A stretch of DNA of 35,768 nucleotides from Kutzneria sp. (lineage in GTDB: Bacteria > Actinomycetota > Actinomycetes > Mycobacteriales > Pseudonocardiaceae): contig JAFAZC010000155.1 in assembly GCA_019239965.1 (NCBI GenBank), positions 1 to 35,768 of the forward strand. The letters run 5' to 3'. A program made the position numbers and the translations under genes. Below the pieces are notes generated by a model. It did not search any database, had not been told where the DNA came from, and worked only from the letters and a program-made list of their open reading frames with translations. Of the stretch, positions 26,732 to 34,696 are shown piece by piece. The stretch's first letter is position 1. Each line of letters opens with the position of its first letter.

Positions 26732-27819
26732 AGTTCGCATGGATCGATCTCCGTTCAGTTCCCGGTGAGCAGCTGGACGCGGTCGTGGCCGCCGCGGTGC
26801 ACGCTCGTGTACAGGGCGTCGTGTCCGATGCCCCTGACGTGTTGGCGGCCCTTCCACCTACTGTGACCAAAGTGTTGCTGTCTGGCGGGCGCGACACCGA
26901 GAACACCGCTGACCTGGCGAGCACCGCGGTCACCGACACCGACCAGCTCGAGGCGCTGATAGCGGAGAACTATCCGGGTGCGGTGTTCGTCGAGGTCCGC
27001 GACGACAGGACACTGCGTCTGGCCTGCGCGGCGGCCGTGGCCCTGCAGTACACCGTGGTCAGTTTCGTGGATCCGACCAAGATCCCGCTGGAGATTGTGA
27101 TCGCGGCCGCCGACCGCGCCAAAGGCAAGTTGATCTGTGTTGTCGCCGACCTCGAGGAAGCGGCGATCGTGCTGGACGTGCTGGAGCACGGCTCGGACGG
27201 AGTGATGCTCGCTCCACGCGACGCCACCGACGTGTTCGCGTTGGCACGGCTGCTCGAGGCCGGCACACAGGACCTCCAGTTGAGCACGCTGACCGTGCGG
27301 GCCATCGAGCACAGCGGCCTCGGTGATCGAGTGTGTGTCGACACCTGCTCACACTTCGAGCCCGACGAGGGCATCCTCGTCGGTTCCTTCTCGTCCGGAT
27401 TCATCCTGTGTTGCAGTGAAACCCACCCGTTGCCCTACATGCCGACCAGGCCGTTCCGGGTCAACGCCGGTGCCCTGCACTCCTACGTGCTCGGCCCGGA
27501 CAACCGCACCAACTACCTCAGTGAGTTGCGTTCCGGCGGCACGGTGCTCGCGGTGAACGCCAGTGGGCACACCCGCAGACTCATCGTGGGCAGAGCGAAG
27601 CTCGAGTCGCGGCCGCTGCTGACCATCACCGCCCACTCACCAGACGGGGTCGAGGTCAGCCTGATCGTGCAGGACGACTGGCATGTGCGGGTGCTGGGGC
27701 CCGGTGGGAAGGTCCGCAACGTGACAGAACTGCTGCCCGGCGACGAGTTGCTCGGCTACCTCGCCACCGACAAGCGACACGTCGGCATCCCGATCGGCGA
27801 GTTCTGCAGGGAGAGCTGA
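26728..27819 (+). CDS. griH: GriH-like 3,4-AHBA synthase (dehydroquinate synthase II family)
   Basis: A 363-residue member of the archaeal-type 3-dehydroquinate synthase family. The start MKFAWIDLR is typical. Other kept segments are ICVVADLEEAAIVLDVLEHGSDGVMLAPRD (residues about 130-170), VCVDTCSHFEPDEGILVGSFSSGFILCCSETH near residue 205, FRVNAGALHSYVL near residue 245, and ELRSGGTVLAVNASGHTR. GriH converts the C7 aldol product of GriI to 3-amino-4-hydroxybenzoic acid. It is used this way in grixazone, cremeomycin and manumycin-type pathways. The start is GTG 26728, inside the stop of griI. The next ligase gene follows after five bases. Confidence 0.9.
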   Translation: MKFAWIDLRSVPGEQLDAVVAAAVHARVQGVVSDAPDVLAALPPTVTKVLLSGGRDTENTADLASTAVTDTDQLEALIAENYPGAVFVEVRDDRTLRLACAAAVALQYTVVSFVDPTKIPLEIVIAAADRAKGKLICVVADLEEAAIVLDVLEHGSDGVMLAPRDATDVFALARLLEAGTQDLQLSTLTVRAIEHSGLGDRVCVDTCSHFEPDEGILVGSFSSGFILCCSETHPLPYMPTRPFRVNAGALHSYVLGPDNRTNYLSELRSGGTVLAVNASGHTRRLIVGRAKLESRPLLTITAHSPDGVEVSLIVQDDWHVRVLGPGGKVRNVTELLPGDELLGYLATDKRHVGIPIGEFCRES

Positions 27820-27824
27820 CAGTC

Positions 27825-29198
27825 ATGCGGCTGATTGAGGACCTGCTCGGCCGTCATCCGGATGGTCTGCGGTACCTGGTGGCTGATCATGACGTCACTC
27901 TTGGGGAGTTGCGGCGGGCCGTCACTCAGGAGGCGGCGCTGTTCGCCTCGGCGGGCGTCGGCGAGGGCAGCACCGTGGCCCTTCAGGTACCGCCGAGCTT
28001 CACCCAGGTCGAGGTCCTGCTCGCGTTGTGGCGGCTGGGCGCGCAGGTGATGCTGATCGACCACCGGCTCAAGCCGGCGGAAGTGGACGCCTTGCGTACG
28101 TTGTGCCGGCCGCAGTACGTGGTTCGCGCTGGCGCCGCCGGATGGTCACGGCTGAACTTCCGTGCCCGCCACGAGCTGGTCACCGAGCGGCGCGCCGAGG
28201 GAAGACCCGCGACGAGCGATCACCGTCTCGTCCAGTTCAGCTCGGGATCGACGGGGCTGCCCAAGGTGATCGGGCGTACCGAGGAGTCGCTTGCCGAGGA
28301 GATCGCGAGATTCACCCAGATCGACGGGATGCCGAGGTTCGGCGATCGGTTGCTGCTGCTCAGTTCCACCGCGCACAGCTTCGGGCTGTTGGCCGGTCTG
28401 CTGCATTCACTTGCCGTCGGTGTGACGGTGGTGTTCGCGCCGCGAACCTCGGCCACCGACATCCTCGCTGCCGCGCAGGAGCACCAGGTCAATGTGCTTT
28501 TCGGTGTCCCGTTCCACTACGAGCTGCTCGGATCGGTGCCGGTCCCGCCGCCGCTGCCGAGTCTGGACGTCGCGGTGTCCGGCGGGGAGATGATGCCACC
28601 CGAAGTCGCCGAACGGTTTTTCGCGGCCTACGGGGTTCGGGTGGGCGAGTCGTATGGCACGACCGAGACCGGCGTGATCGCGATGGATGCCAGCGGTGGT
28701 ATGAGGCCGTCGGTCGGGCATGCGGCGCCGGGGGTACGGCTGCGGATCGTGCACGGAGAGATCGAGGTCGCGCTTGGCCGTTCTCCGTACCTCACCGTCG
28801 ACGGCCAGGACCGCTACGCCGACGGCTGGTTTCGTACCCGTGATCGGGCCACCCTCGACGCGGCGGGCGCGGTCCGGCTGCGCGGCCGGGGTGACTCGCT
28901 TGTTGTGGTCGGTGGACTAAAAATTGACCTGATGGAGGTCGAGGCGGTGCTCGCCAGGCATCCGTCCATTGTCGACGTTGTGCTGCTGCACGGCGAGGTG
29001 ATCGAGGCCTACGTGTCGACAGCGGATCCGGATCTGGAGCCGGAGGACGTGATCACATGGTGTCGGAACAAGCTCGCCGACTTCAAACTGCCCAAGGCGG
29101 TCTGGATCCTGCCGCGGCTTCCCCGTACCTCCAACGGGAAGCTCGTCCGCGCCCGAACAGCGCTCCGTGCGGCCGCCATGGCTGAGGCGGTCTCCTGA
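27825..29198 (+). CDS. acyl/aryl AMP-ligase 1 (ANL family)
   Basis: A 457-residue adenylating enzyme, on the short side for the family. Core motifs are VQFSSGSTGLPKVIGR near residue 137 (ATP loop), GESYGTTETGVI near residue 274, DGWFRTRDR near residue 330, LRGRGDSLVVVGGLKIDLMEVEAVL near residue 350, and LPRTSNGKLVRAR near residue 435 with the catalytic lysine. It would activate a carboxylic acid as the acyl-AMP and load a carrier protein or CoA. Placed directly after the 3,4-AHBA genes and before an ACP gene, it is my first candidate for activating 3,4-AHBA. ATG at 27825 follows AGGGAGAG. Confidence 0.87.
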   Translation: MRLIEDLLGRHPDGLRYLVADHDVTLGELRRAVTQEAALFASAGVGEGSTVALQVPPSFTQVEVLLALWRLGAQVMLIDHRLKPAEVDALRTLCRPQYVVRAGAAGWSRLNFRARHELVTERRAEGRPATSDHRLVQFSSGSTGLPKVIGRTEESLAEEIARFTQIDGMPRFGDRLLLLSSTAHSFGLLAGLLHSLAVGVTVVFAPRTSATDILAAAQEHQVNVLFGVPFHYELLGSVPVPPPLPSLDVAVSGGEMMPPEVAERFFAAYGVRVGESYGTTETGVIAMDASGGMRPSVGHAAPGVRLRIVHGEIEVALGRSPYLTVDGQDRYADGWFRTRDRATLDAAGAVRLRGRGDSLVVVGGLKIDLMEVEAVLARHPSIVDVVLLHGEVIEAYVSTADPDLEPEDVITWCRNKLADFKLPKAVWILPRLPRTSNGKLVRARTALRAAAMAEAVS

Positions 29199-29231
29199 AG
29201 GACTGAAGCCTGAACGACAGAGGAAGGTGAC

Positions 29232-29504
29232 ATGCCCACAGCGCAAGACGCCGATGTTCGCGAGTTCATTCTGACGACGCTCACCACCGAGATGAACCTA
29301 CCCGTCGACAGGGAGTCGCTCACCGACGACAGCCCGGTTGGCGCCGGCGGTATCGACCTGGAGTCGCTCAGCCTCGTCGAGCTCACCCTGCGGTTGGAGC
29401 GCCAATTCCAGATCAGGATTCCCGACACCGACATCGAGGCGATCGGTGCCATGACCGTCGGGCAGTTGGTCGCCGACATCGTTCGCCGCAGGACAGAGAA
29501 ATGA
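29232..29504 (+). CDS. acyl carrier protein 1
   Basis: A 90-residue, acidic carrier protein. The phosphopantetheine site is Ser45 in IDLESLSLVELTLRLE, with Glu replacing the usual Asp before the serine. The flanking helices match the four-helix carrier fold (VREFILTTLTTEMNL at the start, MTVGQLVADIVRRR at the end). ATG at 29232 has GAGGAAGG upstream. It probably receives the acyl group made by a neighbouring AMP-ligase or carries the malonyl extender. Confidence 0.88.
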   Translation: MPTAQDADVREFILTTLTTEMNLPVDRESLTDDSPVGAGGIDLESLSLVELTLRLERQFQIRIPDTDIEAIGAMTVGQLVADIVRRRTEK

Positions 29505-29509
29505 GGCGC

Positions 29510-29577
29510 ACCGCCGACGCGCGTTTCTCAGCGGAGGCGGCAGACAGTACCGCCGACGCGCGTTTCCCAGCGGAGGC
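29510..29577 (+). repeat. tandem 29-base repeat carrying duplicated ribosome sites
   Basis: Two copies of a 29-base unit, at 29510-29538 and 29549-29577, differ at one base (T/C in the TTTC-CAGC part) and have a 39-base period. Each ends with GCGGAGGC, a Shine-Dalgarno sequence, but only the second stands four bases before a start codon (ATG 29581). The duplication fills the whole gap between the two carrier-protein genes. Confidence 0.85.
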
Positions 29578-29580
29578 CGT

Positions 29581-29853
29581 ATGACTACTCAAATCGGTGT
29601 GACCACGGAGGATGTGCGGCGGCTGCTCTCCGATCGTCGTATTTTCCCGGACCTTCCGGGTGATCTCGCCGACGACACCGCGTTGGCGCTGGACTCGATG
29701 GGGTTGGTGTGGTTTCTGCATCAGCTGTGGACCCAGTTCGGGATCAAGGTCGACCCAGCGGACGAGGAGTTGGCCGAGTTCGACTCCGTGGCCGGAATCG
29801 TCACCTACGTCAACCGAACGGCTCAACGCCAACTTGGTGGCATGGGTGGCTGA
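29581..29853 (+). CDS. acyl carrier protein 2
   Basis: A 90-residue carrier protein clearly different from ACP 1. The attachment site is Ser39 in LALDSMGLVWFLHQL, the canonical DSM form. The N-terminal helix is TTEDVRRLLSDRRIF and the C-terminal helix is FDSVAGIVTYVNRTAQ. ATG at 29581 follows the second repeated GGAGG. Its last eight bases overlap the ketosynthase start, so translation is coupled, which suggests it is the working partner of that ketosynthase. Confidence 0.86.
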   Translation: MTTQIGVTTEDVRRLLSDRRIFPDLPGDLADDTALALDSMGLVWFLHQLWTQFGIKVDPADEELAEFDSVAGIVTYVNRTAQRQLGGMGG

Positions 29854-30967
29854 TGACGTTGTGGTGACGGGGTTCGGTGCCCATACCGCCTTCGGGCGTG
29901 GAGCACGCCCGATACGTGAGGGTGTGTTCGCCGGAGTACCGGCTTTCGCGCCGACCACCCGGTTCGACACCACGCCATACCGGACGCCGATGGCGGCGGC
30001 CGCGCCGGGACAACCGGTGCTGCGAGACGTTCTCTTCGACTGTGCCAACGACGCGGTCAGCATGGCCGGCCTGCGTTCTGGTGACGATGCTGCCGTGCTG
30101 CTTGGCACGGCGGGGGACTGGACGAGAATCACCGGCTTCTGGCGCACCGGGGAGGCAGGTGAGCTCGCCGACAGTGTGCCGGCGCACCTGGCGGATGCCC
30201 TTGCCGACCGGCTCGGGTTGTGCGGCGTGCGGCTGGCGTTCACCAATGCGTGTGTGGCCTCGTCGACCGCCATCATCCACGGATGGCGGCTCATTTCAGC
30301 CGGACATGTGGCGACGGCGGTGTGTGCCGGCACGTACCTGGTCGAGGAGGAGAACTTCGCCAAGTTCGACTCCGGGCGGGCGTTTTCCCACGACGGCGCG
30401 GTGCGACCTTTCTCCGGGGACCGAAGTGGGCTGCTACTCGGCGACGGCACAGCTGTTGTCGTGCTTGAGTCTGCCGAGTCCGCGAAACGCCGTGGTGTGC
30501 GGGCGCTGGCACGGATGACAGGATGGGGCGTCGCTTCGGATGCCTACCACATCGCCAAGCCGCACCCTCGGGGACGCGGTGTCGTCGCGGCGACGCGGCA
30601 GGCACTGCGCAGGGCCGGCGTGACCGGAGTGGACTACGTCAACGCCCACGGGACTGGCACGCCGATCAACGACAGCGCGGAGACCACTGGGCTACGCTCG
30701 GTTCTGGGCTCGTCGATTGCGGTCAGTTCAACCAAGAGCACGACTGGGCACATGCTCGAGGGTTCCGGTGCCGTCGAGTTCGTCATTTCGGTGTTGGCGC
30801 TGACAGACGGAGTCATCCCACCAACTGCTGGATTCCAGCTCGCCGATCCCCTGTGCGATCTCGACTACGTGACTGACGGGCCGCGTGAGGCGGATCTGGC
30901 CCGGGTGCTGACACTCAATGCGGCGTTCGGCGGAATGAACACCGCGATCCTGTTGGAGCGGGCGTGA
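29846..30967 (+). CDS. beta-ketoacyl synthase (FabF/type II PKS type) with intact triad
   Basis: A 373-residue ketosynthase. The thiolase fold begins with VVVTGFGAHTAFGRG. The nucleophile is Cys136 in TNACVASS, the two histidines are His268 in NAHGTGTPIND and His302 in STKSTTGHMLEGSG, and the conserved Lys297 lies between them; the end is NAAFGGMNTAILL. The triad supports decarboxylative condensation on carrier proteins. It is shorter than typical KS-alpha proteins of about 420 residues; the N-terminal half is compressed. GTG at 29846 is inferred from the start of homology; it overlaps the ACP 2 stop. It is followed by a four-base overlap (GTGA) with a ketosynthase-like partner. Confidence 0.88.
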   Translation: MADDVVVTGFGAHTAFGRGARPIREGVFAGVPAFAPTTRFDTTPYRTPMAAAAPGQPVLRDVLFDCANDAVSMAGLRSGDDAAVLLGTAGDWTRITGFWRTGEAGELADSVPAHLADALADRLGLCGVRLAFTNACVASSTAIIHGWRLISAGHVATAVCAGTYLVEEENFAKFDSGRAFSHDGAVRPFSGDRSGLLLGDGTAVVVLESAESAKRRGVRALARMTGWGVASDAYHIAKPHPRGRGVVAATRQALRRAGVTGVDYVNAHGTGTPINDSAETTGLRSVLGSSIAVSSTKSTTGHMLEGSGAVEFVISVLALTDGVIPPTAGFQLADPLCDLDYVTDGPREADLARVLTLNAAFGGMNTAILLERA

Positions 30968-31482
30968 GCACTCATGTCCGTGCCTTCGCGTCCGTCGAGA
31001 CTCCTGTCGACAGGGCCGCGGTGCCCGGTTTCGTCGAGTCGGATTTCAACCCGATGGTGCACGACGTCGCGAGTGCCTGTCTTGCGGGGCAGGACTTCGA
31101 CGGCGATCGCCTAGCTGTGGTTCTCGCCAGCCTGATGGGAGACGCGACCACGACAGACCTGGCCAGCACGCTGCTTGCCGCCGGCCAGGTGCACAATCCA
31201 CTGCTGTTCATGCAGGCGACGGCCAACTCGATTCTGGGATATGTCAGCAGGGAGTTCGACATAACAGGCCCGCTGATCAGTCTGTCCTCGACGGACCACG
31301 AGTTGTTCGCTGTCGCGGATCTGGTGTTGACCGATCCTGACCTTGACGCGGTATTGACGATCAGTGTCGAGCTCTCTCCGAATCCGCGTACCGCTCAGGC
31401 ATACCGGATGCTGGGGGCGTCGCCACCGGAACGCGATGTCGCTACCGCCTTCTTACTGGAACGTGCCACGGAGGACATGTGA
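30964..31482 (+). CDS. half-length ketosynthase-like protein without active-site Cys
   Basis: A 172-residue protein that reads like the N-terminal half of a ketosynthase or chain-length factor: MVHDVASACL, VLASLMGDATTTDLASTLL, then NPLLFMQATANSILGYVSREFDITGPLISLSSTDHELFAVADLVL. That last stretch aligns with the nucleophile region of ketosynthases (LTLSTGCASG type), but the Cys position is Asp111, next to His112. There is no C-terminal half with the histidines. It resembles the KS N-domain-like family found in aryl-polyene clusters. GTG at 30964 overlaps the KS stop, and its own stop overlaps the next gene's GTG. It is most likely a non-catalytic partner of the KS. Confidence 0.75.
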   Translation: MSTHVRAFASVETPVDRAAVPGFVESDFNPMVHDVASACLAGQDFDGDRLAVVLASLMGDATTTDLASTLLAAGQVHNPLLFMQATANSILGYVSREFDITGPLISLSSTDHELFAVADLVLTDPDLDAVLTISVELSPNPRTAQAYRMLGASPPERDVATAFLLERATEDM

Positions 31483-33146
31483 TCACCAAGCAGGAACGTG
31501 CGCGAATCAACGCGGACACAGAACTGGGCGCCGGCAACGTCCTGCATCGCATTAGGTCCTACGGACGTCCGCTCGACCAGGAGGTACTGTGGACCGACAG
31601 AACCTGGCGAGCCCCGGATGGGGAGCACCCTGGCGTACTGTCTCTGGGCAAACTCTGTGCTGCTGTGGAAACCTACGCGGGCTTCTATCACGCGAGAGGA
31701 ATCCGCCCACGTGACGTTGTCGGCGTGCTGACCTCCTCGAGTACCGAGTTCGCGATTAACTTTTTCGCACTGACCTCACTCGGTGCGATCCCGTCGTTCG
31801 TCAACGCGAAGCTGCGGCCTGAGATCGCTCGTGAGTACATTCGGAGGCAGGGCGCATCCGGAGCGGTTACGGACGCGGAACGATACTCGATGCTCGACGA
31901 CGGTGCGGACCTCGGCTTCGTCGTGACAGCAGAAGACGTCCGGCCAGAGTTCCGCGCGGACCTCCCGGCGGGTTTCCCATACCGTCACCACGCCACCGAT
32001 CCGATCATCATCTCGCACTCCTCTGGAACCACGGGCATGCCCAAGGCCGTGCCACACACGCACCAGACCCTGCTGTACGCGCAGCTGCACAGGCTGAAGC
32101 TGTCCGTCGGCGGCGCCATGGGACGGCTGCTTGTCGCACTGCCGGGAAATCACAATGCCGCGATGTCGGTCATGATGTTCGGGCTTCTTCTTGGCTCACC
32201 GGTCAAGTTGCTGTCGAGTCAGCGAGGACAAGACGTCCTCGATGCGATCGAGGAGTTCAAGCCGACCACGGTGTTCGGCTTCTCCAGCACCTATGGACAG
32301 ATGGCCACATCCGATCTGTCCGCAAGAGACATGTCAAGTATCGAAGCCTACTACAACACTGGTGATGCGGCACACGAAGCTCACATTAGAGTCTTGGTCT
32401 CCTGCGGTAGCCACGAAGAGATCGGACCGGACCTCAAGCCACACCGAGTTGCCGGCTCGGTCTTCACCGATGGGCTGGGATCGTCGGAAACCGGATACTC
32501 GATATTCCACAACGGACATCGACCGGGGAGTTCCTCCTTCGGCCGGTGTATCGGCAAGCCAATGAGTTTCGCTCAAGCAGCGGTGTTGTCAGAGGACGGA
32601 AGACCGCTGCCAGCGGGCGAGGTCGGCCGTCTCGGTGTCCGGTCCCCAACGCTGACTCCTGGCTACTGGAACGACAGCCTCGCCTGGCACAAACTTCGCC
32701 TCGGCGGGTACTGGCTCACCGGAGACCTTGCGTACACTGACGACGAGGGCAATTTCTACCATCTCGACCGCGTTCCTGACGCCGTTCGTACTGGCGCTGG
32801 GATCGTGTTCAGTACCCGTACCGAGGAACTGCTGCTGGCCAAGTGTCCTGGACTGGCGGACTGCACCGTGGTGGCCGTCGCCGACGAGGGCGTCCAAGCG
32901 GACTGGGACGGCGACGGAACGGCCGAGGCGTACGCGCTGCTGCAGTTCGCTGATGGAAGCGGTCCGGCGGGGGAGCTGACGGAATGGGTCAACGAGGTGC
33001 TCCTGGCCAACGACCTCGTTCCTGTTGCGCGAGCTGTGCGGATGGACGCGGCGGACGTGTCGGTGGGAGTCACGGGCAAGGTGCTCAAGCGTGTGATGCG
33101 GGGACGAGCGCAGGAGTTGCTTGCCCGCGTCGAGCGAGGAGAGTGA
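31479..33146 (+). CDS. acyl/aryl AMP-ligase 2 (ANL family)
   Basis: A 555-residue adenylating enzyme, unlike ligase 1 in length and sequence. Motifs are IIISHSSGTTGMPKAVPHTH near residue 176, TDGLGSSETGYSIFH near residue 330, YWLTGDLAYTDDEGNFYHLDR near residue 410, a divergent hinge (RTGAGIVFSTRTEELLLAK) where most relatives have a GGxxI/EIE pattern, and VGVTGKVLKRVM near residue 535 with the catalytic lysine. It may activate a second building block or the finished polyketide acid. GTG at 31479 overlaps the preceding stop by four bases. Its codon usage appears less GC-biased than in the flanking operons. Confidence 0.86.
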   Translation: MITKQERARINADTELGAGNVLHRIRSYGRPLDQEVLWTDRTWRAPDGEHPGVLSLGKLCAAVETYAGFYHARGIRPRDVVGVLTSSSTEFAINFFALTSLGAIPSFVNAKLRPEIAREYIRRQGASGAVTDAERYSMLDDGADLGFVVTAEDVRPEFRADLPAGFPYRHHATDPIIISHSSGTTGMPKAVPHTHQTLLYAQLHRLKLSVGGAMGRLLVALPGNHNAAMSVMMFGLLLGSPVKLLSSQRGQDVLDAIEEFKPTTVFGFSSTYGQMATSDLSARDMSSIEAYYNTGDAAHEAHIRVLVSCGSHEEIGPDLKPHRVAGSVFTDGLGSSETGYSIFHNGHRPGSSSFGRCIGKPMSFAQAAVLSEDGRPLPAGEVGRLGVRSPTLTPGYWNDSLAWHKLRLGGYWLTGDLAYTDDEGNFYHLDRVPDAVRTGAGIVFSTRTEELLLAKCPGLADCTVVAVADEGVQADWDGDGTAEAYALLQFADGSGPAGELTEWVNEVLLANDLVPVARAVRMDAADVSVGVTGKVLKRVMRGRAQELLARVERGE

Positions 33147-33147
33147 C

Positions 33148-33675
33148 ATGCCCAACGAGTCACATGCGGAGACACGATCCGTTGGCGCCCAACCCATGGA
33201 GGTCTACCGGCTGTGGTGGTTGCATGACGCCCGCTGGTATCAGGGGGTGGCCAAGCGTTTCGGGCAGCGGGTGGCCAACGAAGTCAACGCGGAGGCGTTG
33301 CGTTTCGTGGCGGAGCGAGTCGGTACCCAGGTGGCCAAAGCGTTCGGCCGTCCTGTGGTCGAGGCGAGCGCGAGCGAGCTGGCTGAGCTCTATGAACGCT
33401 GTGCGGAGTTGATGTTTCCCAGCGAACTGCGTGACGGTGGAGTCGCCGCGCTCGACGACGAGCTGTTGGAACTGACCATGCGCAGGAACTTCGCCCTGAT
33501 CATGGTCAGGATGAGTGGCTCACTCGAGGGATATCAGTGCCCGTGCACCGAGATCCACGCTGGTTGGTCTGATGGCCTCGGCGTTGTCCTTTCAGAGAAC
33601 AGAGCGACTGGTTGCCTGCGTGACGGGGATCCGCAGTGCCGGTTGCTGATGAGAGTCACCGGGAGGCGGAGCTGA
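33148..33675 (+). CDS. small Cys-rich DUF6125/V4R-like protein
   Basis: A 175-residue protein whose N-terminal half (MEVYRLWWLHDARWYQGVAKRFGQRVANEVN) resembles DUF6125 proteins. The C-terminal half carries four cysteines and a histidine in a V4R-like layout: CPC and EIH in GYQCPCTEIHAGW, then CLRDGDPQCR. A metal or haem-like site is possible. ATG at 33148 has GAGGAGAG upstream and sits one base after the ligase 2 stop. It may be a tailoring hydrolase or a small-molecule sensor. I cannot assign a reaction. Confidence 0.65.
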   Translation: MPNESHAETRSVGAQPMEVYRLWWLHDARWYQGVAKRFGQRVANEVNAEALRFVAERVGTQVAKAFGRPVVEASASELAELYERCAELMFPSELRDGGVAALDDELLELTMRRNFALIMVRMSGSLEGYQCPCTEIHAGWSDGLGVVLSENRATGCLRDGDPQCRLLMRVTGRRS

Positions 33676-33677
33676 TC

Positions 33678-34616
33678 ATGCGTGTCCTTCTTGCCGGGGC
33701 GACCGGGGTAATCGGCCGCGAACTGCTTCCACTGTTGCGGTCCAACGGACATCACGTGACGGTGATGGTGCGTGACACCTGTGCCAGTCCTCCCGCCGAC
33801 GACGTGGTGGTTGCCGACATCGTCGACACGGCCGCCGTGTCGTCGGCGGTGTGTATGGCAAGGCCCGAGGTCATCGTCAACCAGGTGACCTCGTTGCGGC
33901 CCGAACCTGGCGACACCCGGTGGGAAGTCGCCGAGCGCAACGCCCAAGTGCTCACCGAGGGAGCGGCCAATCTGGTCGCGGCCGCCAGGGCGGCCGGAGT
34001 GCGCCGGATCGTGACGCAGAGCATGGCCCGCGTGACAGCGCCGATCGGTGGACCGTTACTTGACGAGGACGCGCCGTTGTATCTTGACGCGCCCGACGCC
34101 TTGTGGGAAACGGCGGTTCGTGCGGTATCAGTAGCGGAACGCATTGTGCTCGGGCAAACCACTATCGAGGCGGTGGTGCTGCGCTATGGCTTGCTGTACG
34201 GCGCGAATACCCAGTACGACATCAATGGTGCCAACGGTTTGGCGGTCCGGCTCGGCAGGTTGCCGCTGGTCGGCCCCGGCACGGGAATCAGCTCCTTTCT
34301 CCATGTCCGGGATGCCGCCGAGGCTGCGGCTCTCGCGGTCGACGCCACCGCGACCGGGGTGTTCAATGTCGTGGACGACGATCCGGTGGCGGCGAACGTG
34401 TGGCTGCCGCACTACGCCGCGGTGATGGGTGGCCCCCAGCCGAAACGCGTTCCGCTCGATCTCGGGGTGCGGCTGCTGGGCTGGGTGTCGGCCTACCAGC
34501 AGACCAGGCTCCGTGGCGCCAGCAATCGGAAGGCTCGCGAGCAGCTGGGTTGGCGACCGACGATCAGCAGTTGGCGCGGCGGGCGTCAGAACTCGCTCGT
34601 GGGGGCAACAAGGTAG
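33678..34616 (+). CDS. NAD(P)-dependent epimerase/dehydratase-family protein
   Basis: A 312-residue extended-SDR-type protein. The nucleotide loop is LLAGATGVIGREL near residue 5. VVVADIVD and IVTQSMARV follow as in NAD-dependent epimerases, and the C-terminal part has GVFNVVDDDPVAA and NRKAREQLGWRP. The usual Tyr-x3-Lys catalytic pair is not obvious near residue 150, so it may be an atypical reductase. It starts two bases after the previous stop and is the last gene of the run. An 80-base gap with its own promoter follows. It is the only visible candidate for a ketoreduction step in the operon. Confidence 0.82.
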   Translation: MRVLLAGATGVIGRELLPLLRSNGHHVTVMVRDTCASPPADDVVVADIVDTAAVSSAVCMARPEVIVNQVTSLRPEPGDTRWEVAERNAQVLTEGAANLVAAARAAGVRRIVTQSMARVTAPIGGPLLDEDAPLYLDAPDALWETAVRAVSVAERIVLGQTTIEAVVLRYGLLYGANTQYDINGANGLAVRLGRLPLVGPGTGISSFLHVRDAAEAAALAVDATATGVFNVVDDDPVAANVWLPHYAAVMGGPQPKRVPLDLGVRLLGWVSAYQQTRLRGASNRKAREQLGWRPTISSWRGGRQNSLVGATR

Positions 34617-34644
34617 GCGCGATGACGTCAGACGTGCCGCACAA

Positions 34645-34673
34645 TTTACAAACTGAGTCGATCAGTTTAGATT
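34645..34673 (+). promoter_or_regulatory. promoter with an embedded TetR-type operator
   Basis: TTTACA (34645-34650) and TAGATT (34668-34673) are spaced by exactly 17 bases. The palindrome AAACTGA-N5-TCAGTTT (34650-34668) fills the spacer between them. A repressor bound there would exclude polymerase. The following gene has AAAGGAG at 34685-34691. Confidence 0.72.
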
Positions 34674-34696
34674 AAGTGCCGACGAAAGGAGCGCAC

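Noticed and set aside
29510..29577. Two-copy repeat considered as a CRISPR array or mobile-element end
   Set aside because: There are only two copies with a 10-base gap, no spacer-like unit and no nearby cas or transposase gene.
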